32,675 nucleotides of DNA from CAG-390 sp045636385 (GCA_045636385.1 JAZTXK010000047.1:1-32675), one strand, 5' to 3'. Positions 1-6,691 are shown, numbered from the stretch's first letter. Numbers and translations are program-made. Notes: generated from the sequence alone by a model not told the origin.

Positions 1-1
1 A

Positions 2-43
2 CCAAACAAAAAACACACTCAACAGAGTGTGTTTTTTGTTTGG
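2..43 (-). terminator. Terminator hairpin of the tRNA-Val gene
   Basis: A perfect 19-bp inverted repeat (2-20 and 25-43) with a 4-base loop. Read on the minus strand, the stem ends in a T-rich tract, as expected for a factor-independent terminator directly after the tRNA. The outermost stem bases are the CCA end of the tRNA itself. Confidence 0.8.
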
Positions 44-116
44 TGGGAACAATAGGGCTCGAACCTATGACCCTCTGCTTGTAAGGCAGATGCTCTCCCA
101 GCTGAGCTATGCTCCC
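41..116 (-). tRNA. tRNA-Val (anticodon UAC)
   Basis: A 76-nt cloverleaf including an encoded CCA (41-43). The acceptor stem pairs GGGAGCA with TGTTCCC. The anticodon loop is CTTACAA between a CTGC/GCAG stem, giving anticodon TAC. The T-arm is AGGTTCGAGCCCT. The sequence is identical to the copy at 6587-6662, and the upstream promoter is also closely similar. Confidence 0.97.
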
Positions 117-167
117 ATAATGATCGTCATCAAGGTGATTTTGTTCACCATTTCAGCGACGGGTATT

Positions 168-196
168 ATTATACCACAAACAAATCGGTTTGTCAA
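168..196 (-). promoter_or_regulatory. Promoter of tRNA-Val
   Basis: On the minus strand, a perfect TTGACA (191-196), a 17-base spacer and a perfect TATAAT (168-173). The -10 box sits in the palindrome GGTATAATAATACC. The same arrangement occurs upstream of the other tRNA-Val at 6692-6720. Confidence 0.9.
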
Positions 197-250
197 TACC
201 TTTTTTGAAAAAAGTGGCGGAAAATGCAAATATTTTTGTGAAATTTCGAA

Positions 251-268
251 TGAGCCTTTTGTGGCTCA
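251..268 (-). terminator. Weak hairpin at the end of the MBL-GH43 operon
   Basis: A TGAGCC / GGCTCA stem with a 6-base loop overlaps the stop codon of the gene ending at 266. No T tract follows, so it may only be a weak terminator or a 3' end protecting hairpin. Confidence 0.3.
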
Positions 269-1051
269 GGCGCGGCGGGATGCTCTGTACTTTCTGACAA
301 CGTGCTCCCCGAGCGTTGGCAGGCGATTTTGAGAGTTGTATAGCTTACATATCTCTTCGTCGCTTGCATCGGGGGAGCTTTCGATCAGCCCTCGGATGAC
401 GTCGAACGGCTCAAGGCAAGCATCAAGCGCGGATGCGATCTCGCCTTTGCCGAAATACATTCTGCCGAAGGGGTAGTAATCGTGGGCTGTGAGGATCGCG
501 TCAATATCCATTCCGCGAAGCTTGCGGATAGCCTCGGCATATTCCGAATGGAAAGATATATTGGCTCCCCAAAGTCCCGAGCCGAGGATCCCGTAGAGCT
601 GCAGGCAATCGCCGCTGATGAGGGTTTTGGTTCTGCTGTCATAAAGAGCCGCGCTGTCCTTTGTGTGTCCCGTAACCGAAACAACGGAAAGCGAGCCGAG
701 CAGGCGTTCACCCTCGTTCGGCGACAAAAAATCGTATCCTTCGAATTTTTCCTTCAGGGCATCACTTCTTGAAACGACGCATACCTTCGGAAATGCCTTG
801 AGCAGCTCACCGAGACCGCCCGAATGGTCGGTATGATTGTGGGAAATAAAGACGTATCTGAGCTCGTCTTCGCCGATGCCGAGCTCGTCAAGCGCGGGGA
901 TGATGGCATCCTCGACGTCGCAAGCGTAGCTTGCCGTGTCAAAAATCAGCGCGCCCGCGTCGGTCTTTACGAAATATACGGTTGTGAAGATATCCTTGTA
1001 GGGTATAGTGAGCGCGTAGGTATATTCGTTGATTTTTTCTAAATTTTCCAC
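266..1051 (-). CDS. MBL-fold metallo-hydrolase (261 aa)
   Basis: A metallo-beta-lactamase-fold hydrolase. The zinc-binding motif SHNHTDHSGG lies near residue 70, followed by a VTGHTKDSAAL-type histidine segment, a SGDCL aspartate and a late TAHDYYPFG histidine. This is the usual order of metal ligands in small, single-domain glyoxalase-II-like family members. The substrate is not predictable from sequence. The start is GTG at 1051, chosen because AAGGGG lies 7 bases upstream. There is no signal peptide, so it should be cytoplasmic. It is the last gene of a minus-strand four-gene run, 27 bases after the GH43 gene. The neighbours suggest action on a sugar-derived ester or lactone, but this is only inference. 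Confidence 0.85.
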   Translation of the reverse strand: MENLEKINEYTYALTIPYKDIFTTVYFVKTDAGALIFDTASYACDVEDAIIPALDELGIGEDELRYVFISHNHTDHSGGLGELLKAFPKVCVVSRSDALKEKFEGYDFLSPNEGERLLGSLSVVSVTGHTKDSAALYDSRTKTLISGDCLQLYGILGSGLWGANISFHSEYAEAIRKLRGMDIDAILTAHDYYPFGRMYFGKGEIASALDACLEPFDVIRGLIESSPDASDEEICKLYNSQNRLPTLGEHVVRKYRASRRA

Positions 1052-1078
1052 TTTATTTCCCCTTTTGTGACGAAGAGC

Positions 1079-1999
1079 TCACACGCGATCCGGATAGCGC
1101 TCCGCGGTGATAACTCCGTCCTTGACTTGAAGCTTGCAAACTCTTGCTGTGCGCGCCTCTACGTATTCATCGCCCGCGCAGCCGACGATATCTCTGCCGT
1201 GGTAGATCGCGTAGTACTGTCCCTTGTATTTGATAACGCTGTGATGGCCCGTGCCCTCTTCGAAATCGTTTCTGATCATAACGGGATCGAATGCGCCGCC
1301 GCTTGTGTACTTGATGAATTCCACCTTTGTCAGATCACTTTCATCCGAGCGCGCCGCGGCGTAGCCGATATGGTACGAGTCGTTCTCAAAGCAGCCGCCG
1401 CTATACATAACGTACTGCCAATCGCCCTCGCGGAACCAGAAAGCACCCTCGATCGTGTGCCAATCTCTGCCGTCACCGAAGCGGTTGCGCTTGAAGATCT
1501 CCTCGTCCATAGTGGGAACGATCATTTCTACGGGCTGATTTGCGGGGGTCATGGGATCGATCAGCTTGTCAACGTATATGCGCGTGCCTATGCGATCGCA
1601 GTTCGTGTTATCCTCGGCGTACCAGAGAAAGAGTCCCGCTTCGGTCTCGACGACGTGGGAGTCGATCGAAAAACGCTTGTACAAGCAAACAGGATCGGTG
1701 AAGGGGCCGAGGGGAGAATCCGCTACTGCCGCGTGCATATATTCAAATTCATCGTCGGTGGAGGAGGAGACGTAGATGTAATAGCGGCCGTTGATCTTCG
1801 CGACTGAAGGTGCCCAATATTCGTAGCGCCCCTCGATCGAAAAAACGATGCCCTCGTAGTGCCAAACGCCGAACAGATCGTCCGCCGAATATGCCTCAAC
1901 ACCGTCGTGTGCGGTCACGTAGAGATAGAGCCTGCCGCCGTCCTCAAAAATAAAGGGATCGGGCTGATGCTTAGCGGTTACGTCAAATTTAAGCTTCAT
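1079..1999 (-). CDS. Glycoside hydrolase family 43 protein (306 aa)
   Basis: A five-bladed beta-propeller glycosidase of the GH43 type, the family of arabinofuranosidases, xylosidases and arabinanases. The three catalytic acids are recognisable: general base D14 in HQPDPF, pKa-modulating D113 in SIDSHVV, and general acid E184 in HTIEGAF. The length fits a catalytic domain alone, with no carbohydrate-binding module and no signal peptide. It therefore probably acts inside the cell on imported oligosaccharides. A TAGGAG ribosome site 9 bases before ATG overlaps the stop codon of the upstream beta-helix gene, suggesting translational coupling. The exact sugar specificity cannot be read from the sequence. 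Confidence 0.88.
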   Translation of the reverse strand: MKLKFDVTAKHQPDPFIFEDGGRLYLYVTAHDGVEAYSADDLFGVWHYEGIVFSIEGRYEYWAPSVAKINGRYYIYVSSSTDDEFEYMHAAVADSPLGPFTDPVCLYKRFSIDSHVVETEAGLFLWYAEDNTNCDRIGTRIYVDKLIDPMTPANQPVEMIVPTMDEEIFKRNRFGDGRDWHTIEGAFWFREGDWQYVMYSGGCFENDSYHIGYAAARSDESDLTKVEFIKYTSGGAFDPVMIRNDFEEGTGHHSVIKYKGQYYAIYHGRDIVGCAGDEYVEARTARVCKLQVKDGVITAERYPDRV

Positions 2000-2011
2000 A
2001 ATTTATTTCTC

Positions 2012-3076
2012 CTATACTCGTTCATCCTTGATCATTTTCGCGCCGTTTGCGGCTTCTATACCGAAAAGCACGAGATTTTTCATCGCGCCCGCAAGCGAAA
2101 TGACGTAATATCCTTCGCCGCGAACGTTTTTTACGGTAATATTGTAGGTTTCGTCCTCCGTGGAGTGACGCGGGCCGTAAAGACGCGTGTCGCCGATGCG
2201 AACCGCAAAAATTCCGCTGTCCATATGCACGGATTCGCGTCCCATATCGTAAACGCCGTCGATCACTATATCGTGAAGCTTGACGTCGCCTTGATTGAGC
2301 AGACGCACGTTTGTGCAAAAAGCGGCGGTTCGGATATTTCTGATCTCCACGTTGCAAATGTCGGACGGAAGGCCTCCTACCGCGAAGGTTCTCTCAAGGC
2401 TTCCGTTCAAGCCGGTCAGCGCAACCGAGTCGTCCTCGGTGAATCCGGTGATGTTCTCGATCAATATGTCGTGACATCCTTGACGGAGATCGATTCCGTC
2501 GGCGTTTTTTACCAGAACCTCGTCGTACCTGCTTCGTATCAAGCCGTGATACTCGTTACCGTTCTCGTCAATGCCGGTATCGTTGGCGCAAAAGTCGATA
2601 TTTCCTATATATCCGTTTGAGCAATAGACGAAATTCAACGCCCACCAACGCTGATTGCGGCAGGAGAGTCCCGAAATTTTAAATCCGTCGACGTTGGTGA
2701 AGAGAAGAAGGTTGTTCTTCCTGATATGCGGCAAACCGTCACGCGAATGATTTTTCTCCGAGAGCCCGTTGTATTTTCCGCCGTCGAGAATAGCCTTGCC
2801 CCGACCGATGATATTGATGTTTCTGTTCGTGCCCGCGATCGTTTTGCCGATCTCGGTTTCGTGGTTTTCGTTGACGAACATATTGGAATAGACTCCGTCA
2901 GCCATTCGCAAATGAGCGTTCTCGAGGATCAGGGTGAAGTTTGATGGCAAACGGATCGCCTCGGCAATCTCAAAGTTGCCGCTGACGGTAGCCGTGCGGC
3001 TTTTGTTGGCGACGGCTTCTTCGATTTTTGATGAAATATACGCACTTCCGTTTTTAGTAAAAATGTTATCGGGCAT
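2012..3076 (-). CDS. GH28-like right-handed beta-helix protein (354 aa)
   Basis: A parallel beta-helix protein of the pectin-lyase/polygalacturonase type. It contains NADGIDL (D193, D196) and EDDSVAL (D215, D216), matching the two acidic motifs of GH28 polygalacturonases. Many short strands of the form NVEIRNI or NITVKNV follow the helix coils. The canonical GHG histidine and RIK motifs are not obvious, so the activity may differ or be lost. There is no signal peptide, unlike most secreted pectinases. AAGGAG just before the ATG overlaps the stop of the upstream MBL gene. Together with the GH43 neighbour it points to intracellular processing of plant-wall or host-glycan oligosaccharides. Confidence 0.75.
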   Translation of the reverse strand: MPDNIFTKNGSAYISSKIEEAVANKSRTATVSGNFEIAEAIRLPSNFTLILENAHLRMADGVYSNMFVNENHETEIGKTIAGTNRNINIIGRGKAILDGGKYNGLSEKNHSRDGLPHIRKNNLLLFTNVDGFKISGLSCRNQRWWALNFVYCSNGYIGNIDFCANDTGIDENGNEYHGLIRSRYDEVLVKNADGIDLRQGCHDILIENITGFTEDDSVALTGLNGSLERTFAVGGLPSDICNVEIRNIRTAAFCTNVRLLNQGDVKLHDIVIDGVYDMGRESVHMDSGIFAVRIGDTRLYGPRHSTEDETYNITVKNVRGEGYYVISLAGAMKNLVLFGIEAANGAKMIKDERV

Positions 3077-3088
3077 TTAATGGACTCC

Positions 3089-4351
3089 TTATAAAGGCAG
3101 TGTGATATTTTCTCCGCGCGCAATGTGGAAAATGCGCTTGCCTGCGTTCATTTCCTCAACGTACACCTTCGTTGCGGGGAAGGTCCACATCGTTTCGCGG
3201 TCCCAATCACGGGCGCGGAGCGGCCAAAGCATGTGCTCGGGGTCGATATCGTAATAGAAGCGCAAAACGTCGGTATCCCACGCGTGGTGCGCGAGCTGAT
3301 AATAATCGCTCTTAAGATACGAGCCGTAGATGTCGTGGATCCACTGACATTCCTCTGCGCCCGAAATGTCGGCGGGGAAGATCAGCGATTTACCCGAAAT
3401 AAATACGCGCGTCACGAGCGAGGTATCGTTGATCGGCATTTCGACGCCGTGGAATTCCTCCTGCGTATAAAGCACCTCGACGCGCGCGTCGCCGACCGAG
3501 AAGGTCTGCCCCGTGTGTGCCTTCCACACCTTTGCATCGGGGAATGCGCGGAGCGTGCCGTCGATCCAGCAAGCATAGTTCGCCGCGACCTCATACCAAA
3601 GTCTCATATGGAAGCGATGCCCCGGTGCCATATTCATAACAAAATTCTTGACGGTGACGTCGCTTGCGTAGCGAGTCGCGAATTTGTATACACCTGCGGT
3701 GTGGTCAAAGTGCGGGTGGGTGAGGATCCAAGCATCAACCACGGGCTTCTGCCCCTCGGGCGTGACCGAGCGTATCGTTTCATAGATTTTTTCCTCGTCG
3801 CCGCCGCGGTCGCCGAGACCGTCGTAGATCAGAAAATGTCCCTCGCCGAGCGAGAATACGTAGCACATTCCGAAATTTTTCGCCTCGTCGTTCGGGGCGA
3901 TCTGCGTAACTGTCTTCTGTCCTTCATAATGTTCCTTTTCGCCAAGCTGTGCGGGCATCAGCTCGCCCGACTCGGCGGAAACCATCCGCGCCTGACGGCG
4001 GGCAGGGAAGTAGGAGGCGTAGCGGTAGCCATCGGAAAGCGGAACCGAAACGAATCTGTTACCCGCGATCTCGGATATTTGCGCGTTCGGATTGCTCGCA
4101 AGCTCCTCTGCTATATACGCATCAAAATCCTCGGGCGAAACGTCGTTTTTTACCTGCAAAACAACGCCATCACCACAGTCAGAGGTCAGATTCTTTTCCG
4201 TTTTATTAAAATACCGCGACATAAATACCGCCTCCGCCGCCTTGTAAGCCTGAGCGGCAACCTGAACGTCCATTTCGTCGCGCACGTCTGCGTCGGATAT
4301 AAATAATGCTTTCTTCTGTTCCATAGCTATCTTTAACGGTGCGGAATGCAC
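3089..4351 (-). CDS. MBL-fold hydrolase with N-terminal extension (420 aa)
   Basis: An MBL-fold protein with HPHFDH (H212, H214, D216, H217), FPADIS (D328) and an LAHHAWDTD segment (H355-H356), so the metal centre looks complete. About 150 residues precede the fold. It is clearly related to the protein at 13808-15364: both have a GMxY strand, a WILTHPH motif, an AHTGQxxSxG strand and an xITLPx strand at the end of the fold. The start taken is GTG at 4351 with AAGGA 5 bases upstream. An ATG at 4324 lacks a good ribosome site and is the alternative. It is the first gene of the carbohydrate cluster. A CGGTGC/GCACCG hairpin covers the GTG start. Confidence 0.8.
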   Translation of the reverse strand: MHSAPLKIAMEQKKALFISDADVRDEMDVQVAAQAYKAAEAVFMSRYFNKTEKNLTSDCGDGVVLQVKNDVSPEDFDAYIAEELASNPNAQISEIAGNRFVSVPLSDGYRYASYFPARRQARMVSAESGELMPAQLGEKEHYEGQKTVTQIAPNDEAKNFGMCYVFSLGEGHFLIYDGLGDRGGDEEKIYETIRSVTPEGQKPVVDAWILTHPHFDHTAGVYKFATRYASDVTVKNFVMNMAPGHRFHMRLWYEVAANYACWIDGTLRAFPDAKVWKAHTGQTFSVGDARVEVLYTQEEFHGVEMPINDTSLVTRVFISGKSLIFPADISGAEECQWIHDIYGSYLKSDYYQLAHHAWDTDVLRFYYDIDPEHMLWPLRARDWDRETMWTFPATKVYVEEMNAGKRIFHIARGENITLPL

Positions 4352-4382
4352 CGCAATCCTTTCGTTTGGGGTCTGTTTTTGT

Positions 4383-5078
4383 TTATTTGCAATAGTAATT
4401 CCACAATTTAGATAATGAATGATTGGAATTCTTTAAATTTTCAATATCTATGTCCAAATATGACCATTCGTATGCTTTCTTGGAAAATCCTTTCATTTTC
4501 AAAGCAATATACGAGGCATAAAAGTCGAATTCATCCTCTGAAATTATTACAATATTTTGCAAATCATCTTCTTCCAATTTTCCAACAAAATATTTAAAGG
4601 CGACACTATTATCGTCTCTGTAAAAGCCTAAAAGATAAATCTCGTTTGTGGTAGAGCAATATTCAATCGATGACAAAACTATAGAAAAATCATTGTTTAA
4701 AATGCGTTTTTTTAAGGAGAAATCTTTGGTGTCATATATCGACAATGCGGTTTTACAACTGTCGATATGTCGTTCTATGTTATAAAATTCTGTTCCGTCA
4801 GGTGAAAAACAAAAGTTATCGTCTTGAGAACCATCAACCTTTGAAAATCTGAATTTTTTAATCAATGCGGGCGGGTTTAAGGAATACACCGCCAATCTAC
4901 CTTCTGTTGTTTTCACAACAAAAATATCACCTTGGGGAGAAATGGCGGCAGTGTAGGCATAAGGCAGATCTTTAAATTTTTTGATTTCCGTTCCGCTGTT
5001 ATCAAAAAGATGTACCGTCTGTCCTGTGCAACCAATGCTGTACTTTTCATTAACTATAAAACTCCAAAAATTTGGCAT
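4383..5078 (-). CDS. Hypothetical beta-propeller-like protein (231 aa)
   Basis: I do not recognise a family with confidence. The sequence has short repeats of the form VHLFDNSGTEIKKF, SPQGDIFVV, LAVYSLNP, FSPDGTEFYNI and LSIYDTKDF, which resemble blades of a WD40/YVTN-type beta-propeller. There is no signal peptide or membrane segment. Base composition is markedly more AT-rich than the flanking carbohydrate genes and codon choice differs, so it may be acquired DNA. The start is supported by AAAGGCGGTGA just before ATG. The promoter/RBS block is almost the same as that of the membrane-protein gene at 5383-5928. It ends 31 bases before the MBL gene at 4351, with no clear terminator between, so it may read into that cluster. 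Confidence 0.7.
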   Translation of the reverse strand: MPNFWSFIVNEKYSIGCTGQTVHLFDNSGTEIKKFKDLPYAYTAAISPQGDIFVVKTTEGRLAVYSLNPPALIKKFRFSKVDGSQDDNFCFSPDGTEFYNIERHIDSCKTALSIYDTKDFSLKKRILNNDFSIVLSSIEYCSTTNEIYLLGFYRDDNSVAFKYFVGKLEEDDLQNIVIISEDEFDFYASYIALKMKGFSKKAYEWSYLDIDIENLKNSNHSLSKLWNYYCK

Positions 5079-5101
5079 ATATTCACCGCCTTTCTGCGTT
5101 T

Positions 5102-5130
5102 ATTATATCACACTTGGGGATGGATTGCAA
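5102..5130 (-). promoter_or_regulatory. Promoter of the beta-propeller-like gene
   Basis: Minus strand TTGCAA (5125-5130), 17-base spacer, TATAAT (5102-5107). The sequence from the -10 box to the start codon matches the block before the gene at 5383-5928 in 29 of 32 positions. Confidence 0.75.
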
Positions 5131-5145
5131 TATGTTGAAGAAAAA

Positions 5146-5314
5146 ATGAAATCGCGCGGTGCACGATGAAATCTTCGGCGTACCACCTCAGATGAAATTA
5201 AATCTGTCCTCATATCCCGACGAAGTCGGATTTCATCACGAAGTGATTTCCCCCACGATAGTGGGATTTATCCCAGTCCGAACAGTTGGCGATGCCAACT
5301 GCGAATGGATTTCG
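5146..5314. repeat. Array of small hairpins with GATGAAAT-type linkers
   Basis: Three forward ATGAAAT copies (about 5146, 5165, 5191) are followed by inverted ones (GGATTTCATC at 5228, GTGATTTC at 5243, GGGATTTATC at 5263, TGGATTTCG at 5306). Between the inverted copies lie perfect mini-hairpins: GAC-GAA-GTC (5219-5227), TCAC-GAA-GTGA (5236-5246), CCCAC-GATA-GTGGG (5252-5265) and CAGTTGGC-GAT-GCCAACTG (5283-5301). There is no convincing reading frame. It is probably a non-coding interspersed repeat, degenerate in places. Confidence 0.55.
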
Positions 5315-5317
5315 TTG

Positions 5318-5352
5318 AAAAAAGCACAGCTGCAATGCAGATGTGCTTTTTT
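5318..5352 (-). terminator. Terminator of the two-TM membrane protein gene
   Basis: A long hairpin: AAAAAAGCACA (5318-5328) pairs with TGTGCTTTTTT (5342-5352). A single mismatch separates it from an inner CTGC/GCAG stem. On the minus strand it ends in six T and lies just downstream of the stop at 5383. Confidence 0.8.
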
Positions 5353-5382
5353 CTGAGTTGTTTTGACAAAAAAGATGCCAAG

Positions 5383-5928
5383 TTATTCTTTGAGATTCCC
5401 GTATTTTTTTATAATTCTTGCATCTCTCTTGGCTTGCAAGTTTCGGTTTCGTATGATATGCCAACGGTATGAAAATAAAAACGCAACTCCCACAAGGCAA
5501 AGAAGCAGACAAAAAATTATATGCGGAGCCCAGTTTGTCGGGGTGTCATTATTGTACGTTACAATTTTATTTCCGTCAACAATGATCTCTTCGGCGTATT
5601 TTATGAAAGGTAAAATTTTATTGGTGTCATATTTTATAACAGCAACAGTTCCTTTGATAAGAAGTTCGGATAGTTCTGATTTACTATAGTCACCTGTGAC
5701 GTTATACTTTTCGCCATCTTCAGTAATGATATAGTCATAAGACGCCCATCTTCCGTAATGATGATTCAATTGCGAAATTACTACATCTTTTTCTTTATAT
5801 TTTTCATAAGGCGTGGTTGGCATAACCGGAAACAAAATAATAAATATACCAAATAAAATTGCTATAATCCCTGAAATGAGGAAAATACTATATTCTTTCA
5901 TTATTTCCTTGTTACTTTTTCTGCGCAT
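5383..5928 (-). CDS. Hypothetical membrane protein with two TM segments (181 aa)
   Basis: No family is recognised. Hydrophobic segments lie at about residues 14-36 and 134-154, with a soluble region of about 95 residues between them. That region contains DGEKYNVTGDY and KGTVAVIKYDTNKI strands and is probably a small beta-rich domain, which the positive-inside rule places outside the membrane. The C-terminus is basic. The gene is AT-rich compared with the rest of the window. The ATG at 5928 follows AAAGGCGGTGA. It has its own strong promoter and terminator, so it is a monocistronic unit. An inverted repeat covers the promoter and may be an operator. Confidence 0.7.
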   Translation of the reverse strand: MRRKSNKEIMKEYSIFLISGIIAILFGIFIILFPVMPTTPYEKYKEKDVVISQLNHHYGRWASYDYIITEDGEKYNVTGDYSKSELSELLIKGTVAVIKYDTNKILPFIKYAEEIIVDGNKIVTYNNDTPTNWAPHIIFCLLLCLVGVAFLFSYRWHIIRNRNLQAKRDARIIKKYGNLKE

Positions 5929-5951
5929 ATCTTCACCGCCTTTCTGATTTT

Positions 5952-5980
5952 ATTATAGCATAAAATCGGCGGTGAGTCAA
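5952..5980 (-). promoter_or_regulatory. Promoter of the two-TM gene, inside an inverted repeat
   Basis: Minus strand TTGACT (5975-5980), 17-base spacer, TATAAT (5952-5957). The promoter lies within an inverted repeat: TCACCGCC (5933-5940) and GATTTTA (5946-5952) match TAAAATC (5961-5967) and GGCGGTGA (5968-5975). The repeat runs from the ribosome site to the -35 box. Confidence 0.8.
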
Positions 5981-5989
5981 TCCCGGAAT

Positions 5990-6058
5990 TTCGCCTACGG
6001 CGAATATTCGCTCGCTCTCCGCCTGGCAAGCGAGCTTGCCGATCTCCGAGCGGCGAAT
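5990..6058. other. Structured intergenic element
   Basis: A hairpin TTCGCC-TAC-GGCGAA (5990-6004) is followed by a nested structure. The outer arms are ATTCGCTCGCTC (6006-6017) and GAGCGGCGAAT (6048-6058), with one bulged base. They enclose a perfect GGCAAGC-GA-GCTTGCC hairpin (6025-6040). No coding capacity is visible. From 6059 to 6174 I see nothing I can name. Confidence 0.45.
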
Positions 6059-6174
6059 GCGGACCGGATTCGGCTACATTGCGGTTCCGAATTAAGTTTT
6101 TGTGAAAAAGTGAAGAGAAGTGCGTCCGATTTTGTTTGAAACGCCGAGCGCGGTCGGATTCATGCGTAGCACGT

Positions 6175-6218
6175 CCAAAAAAGAAAAGCACTGCTATTGC
6201 AGTGCTTTTCTTTTTTGG
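6175..6218 (-). terminator. Terminator of the tRNA operon
   Basis: A perfect 20-bp inverted repeat (6175-6194 and 6199-6218) with loop TATT. On the minus strand it follows tRNA-Cys and ends in a T-rich tract. As at 2-43, the base of the stem is formed by the tRNA's CCA end. Confidence 0.85.
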
Positions 6219-6289
6219 AGGCGCCACCCGGAATCGGACCGGGGATAGAGGTGTTGCAGACCTTTGCCTTACCGCTTGGCCATGGCGCC
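6216..6289 (-). tRNA. tRNA-Cys (anticodon GCA)
   Basis: A 74-nt cloverleaf with encoded CCA. The acceptor stem GGCGCCA pairs with TGGCGCC. The anticodon loop CTGCAAC gives GCA. The anticodon stem has one A-C mismatch at its outer pair. Last gene of the tRNA operon. Confidence 0.93.
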
Positions 6290-6297
6290 TAATAATA

Positions 6298-6320
6298 ATG
6301 GGCACGTTTATCGTACCCAT
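6298..6320 (-). other. Hairpin in the spacer between tRNA-Gly and tRNA-Cys
   Basis: A 9-bp stem with a 5-base loop. On the minus-strand RNA all pairs form, with one G-U, whereas the plus strand has an A-C mismatch. This fits transcription from the minus strand and a role in tRNA processing. Confidence 0.45.
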
Positions 6321-6325
6321 GTTTT

Positions 6326-6401
6326 TGGAGCGGATTACGGGGATCGAACCCGCCACCTCAACCTTGGCAAGGTTGCGCTCTACCAAATGAGCTAAATCCG
6401 C
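6326..6401 (-). tRNA. tRNA-Gly (anticodon GCC)
   Basis: A 76-nt cloverleaf with encoded CCA. The acceptor stem is GCGGATT/AATCCGC. The anticodon loop TTGCCAA sits on a CAACC/GGTTG stem, giving GCC. Confidence 0.96.
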
Positions 6402-6404
6402 AAA

Positions 6405-6480
6405 TGGTGCCTCCGGTCGGAATTGAACCAACGACACGGGGATTTTCAGTCCCCTGCTCTACCAACTGAGCTACAGAGGC
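6405..6480 (-). tRNA. tRNA-Phe (anticodon GAA)
   Basis: A 76-nt cloverleaf with encoded CCA. The anticodon loop CTGAAAA sits on a GGGGA/TCCCC stem, giving GAA. Three bases separate it from tRNA-Gly. Confidence 0.96.
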
Positions 6481-6498
6481 ATACAGCAAGGGCTGTAT
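6481..6498 (-). other. Hairpin in the spacer between tRNA-Asp and tRNA-Phe
   Basis: A perfect 7-bp inverted repeat ATACAGC / GCTGTAT with a 4-base loop fills most of the 24-base spacer. It is a likely processing element. Confidence 0.45.
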
Positions 6499-6504
6499 TT
6501 ATGA

Positions 6505-6581
6505 TGGCGACCCGGATGGGGCTCGAACCCACGACCTCCAGCGTGACAGGCTGGCGCTCTAACCAACTGAGCTACCGGGCC
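6505..6581 (-). tRNA. tRNA-Asp (anticodon GUC)
   Basis: A 77-nt cloverleaf with encoded CCA and discriminator G. The anticodon loop CTGTCAC sits on a CCAGC/GCTGG stem, giving GTC. Confidence 0.96.
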
Positions 6582-6586
6582 ATCAA

Positions 6587-6662
6587 TGGTGGGAACAATA
6601 GGGCTCGAACCTATGACCCTCTGCTTGTAAGGCAGATGCTCTCCCAGCTGAGCTATGCTCCC
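6587..6662 (-). tRNA. tRNA-Val (anticodon UAC), second copy
   Basis: Identical over all 76 nt to the tRNA at 41-116. It is the first gene of the five-tRNA operon Val-Asp-Phe-Gly-Cys, five bases before tRNA-Asp. Confidence 0.97.
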
Positions 6663-6691
6663 ATTTTGATGCCGCGCTTGCGACGGGTATT

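Noticed and set aside
5146..5314. CRISPR array
   Set aside because: Linkers are short, degenerate and change orientation, spacers are themselves palindromic, and no cas genes are present.
5901..6437. 178-codon minus-strand frame
   Set aside because: Crosses tRNA-Cys, tRNA-Gly and the terminator, so it cannot be a real protein gene.
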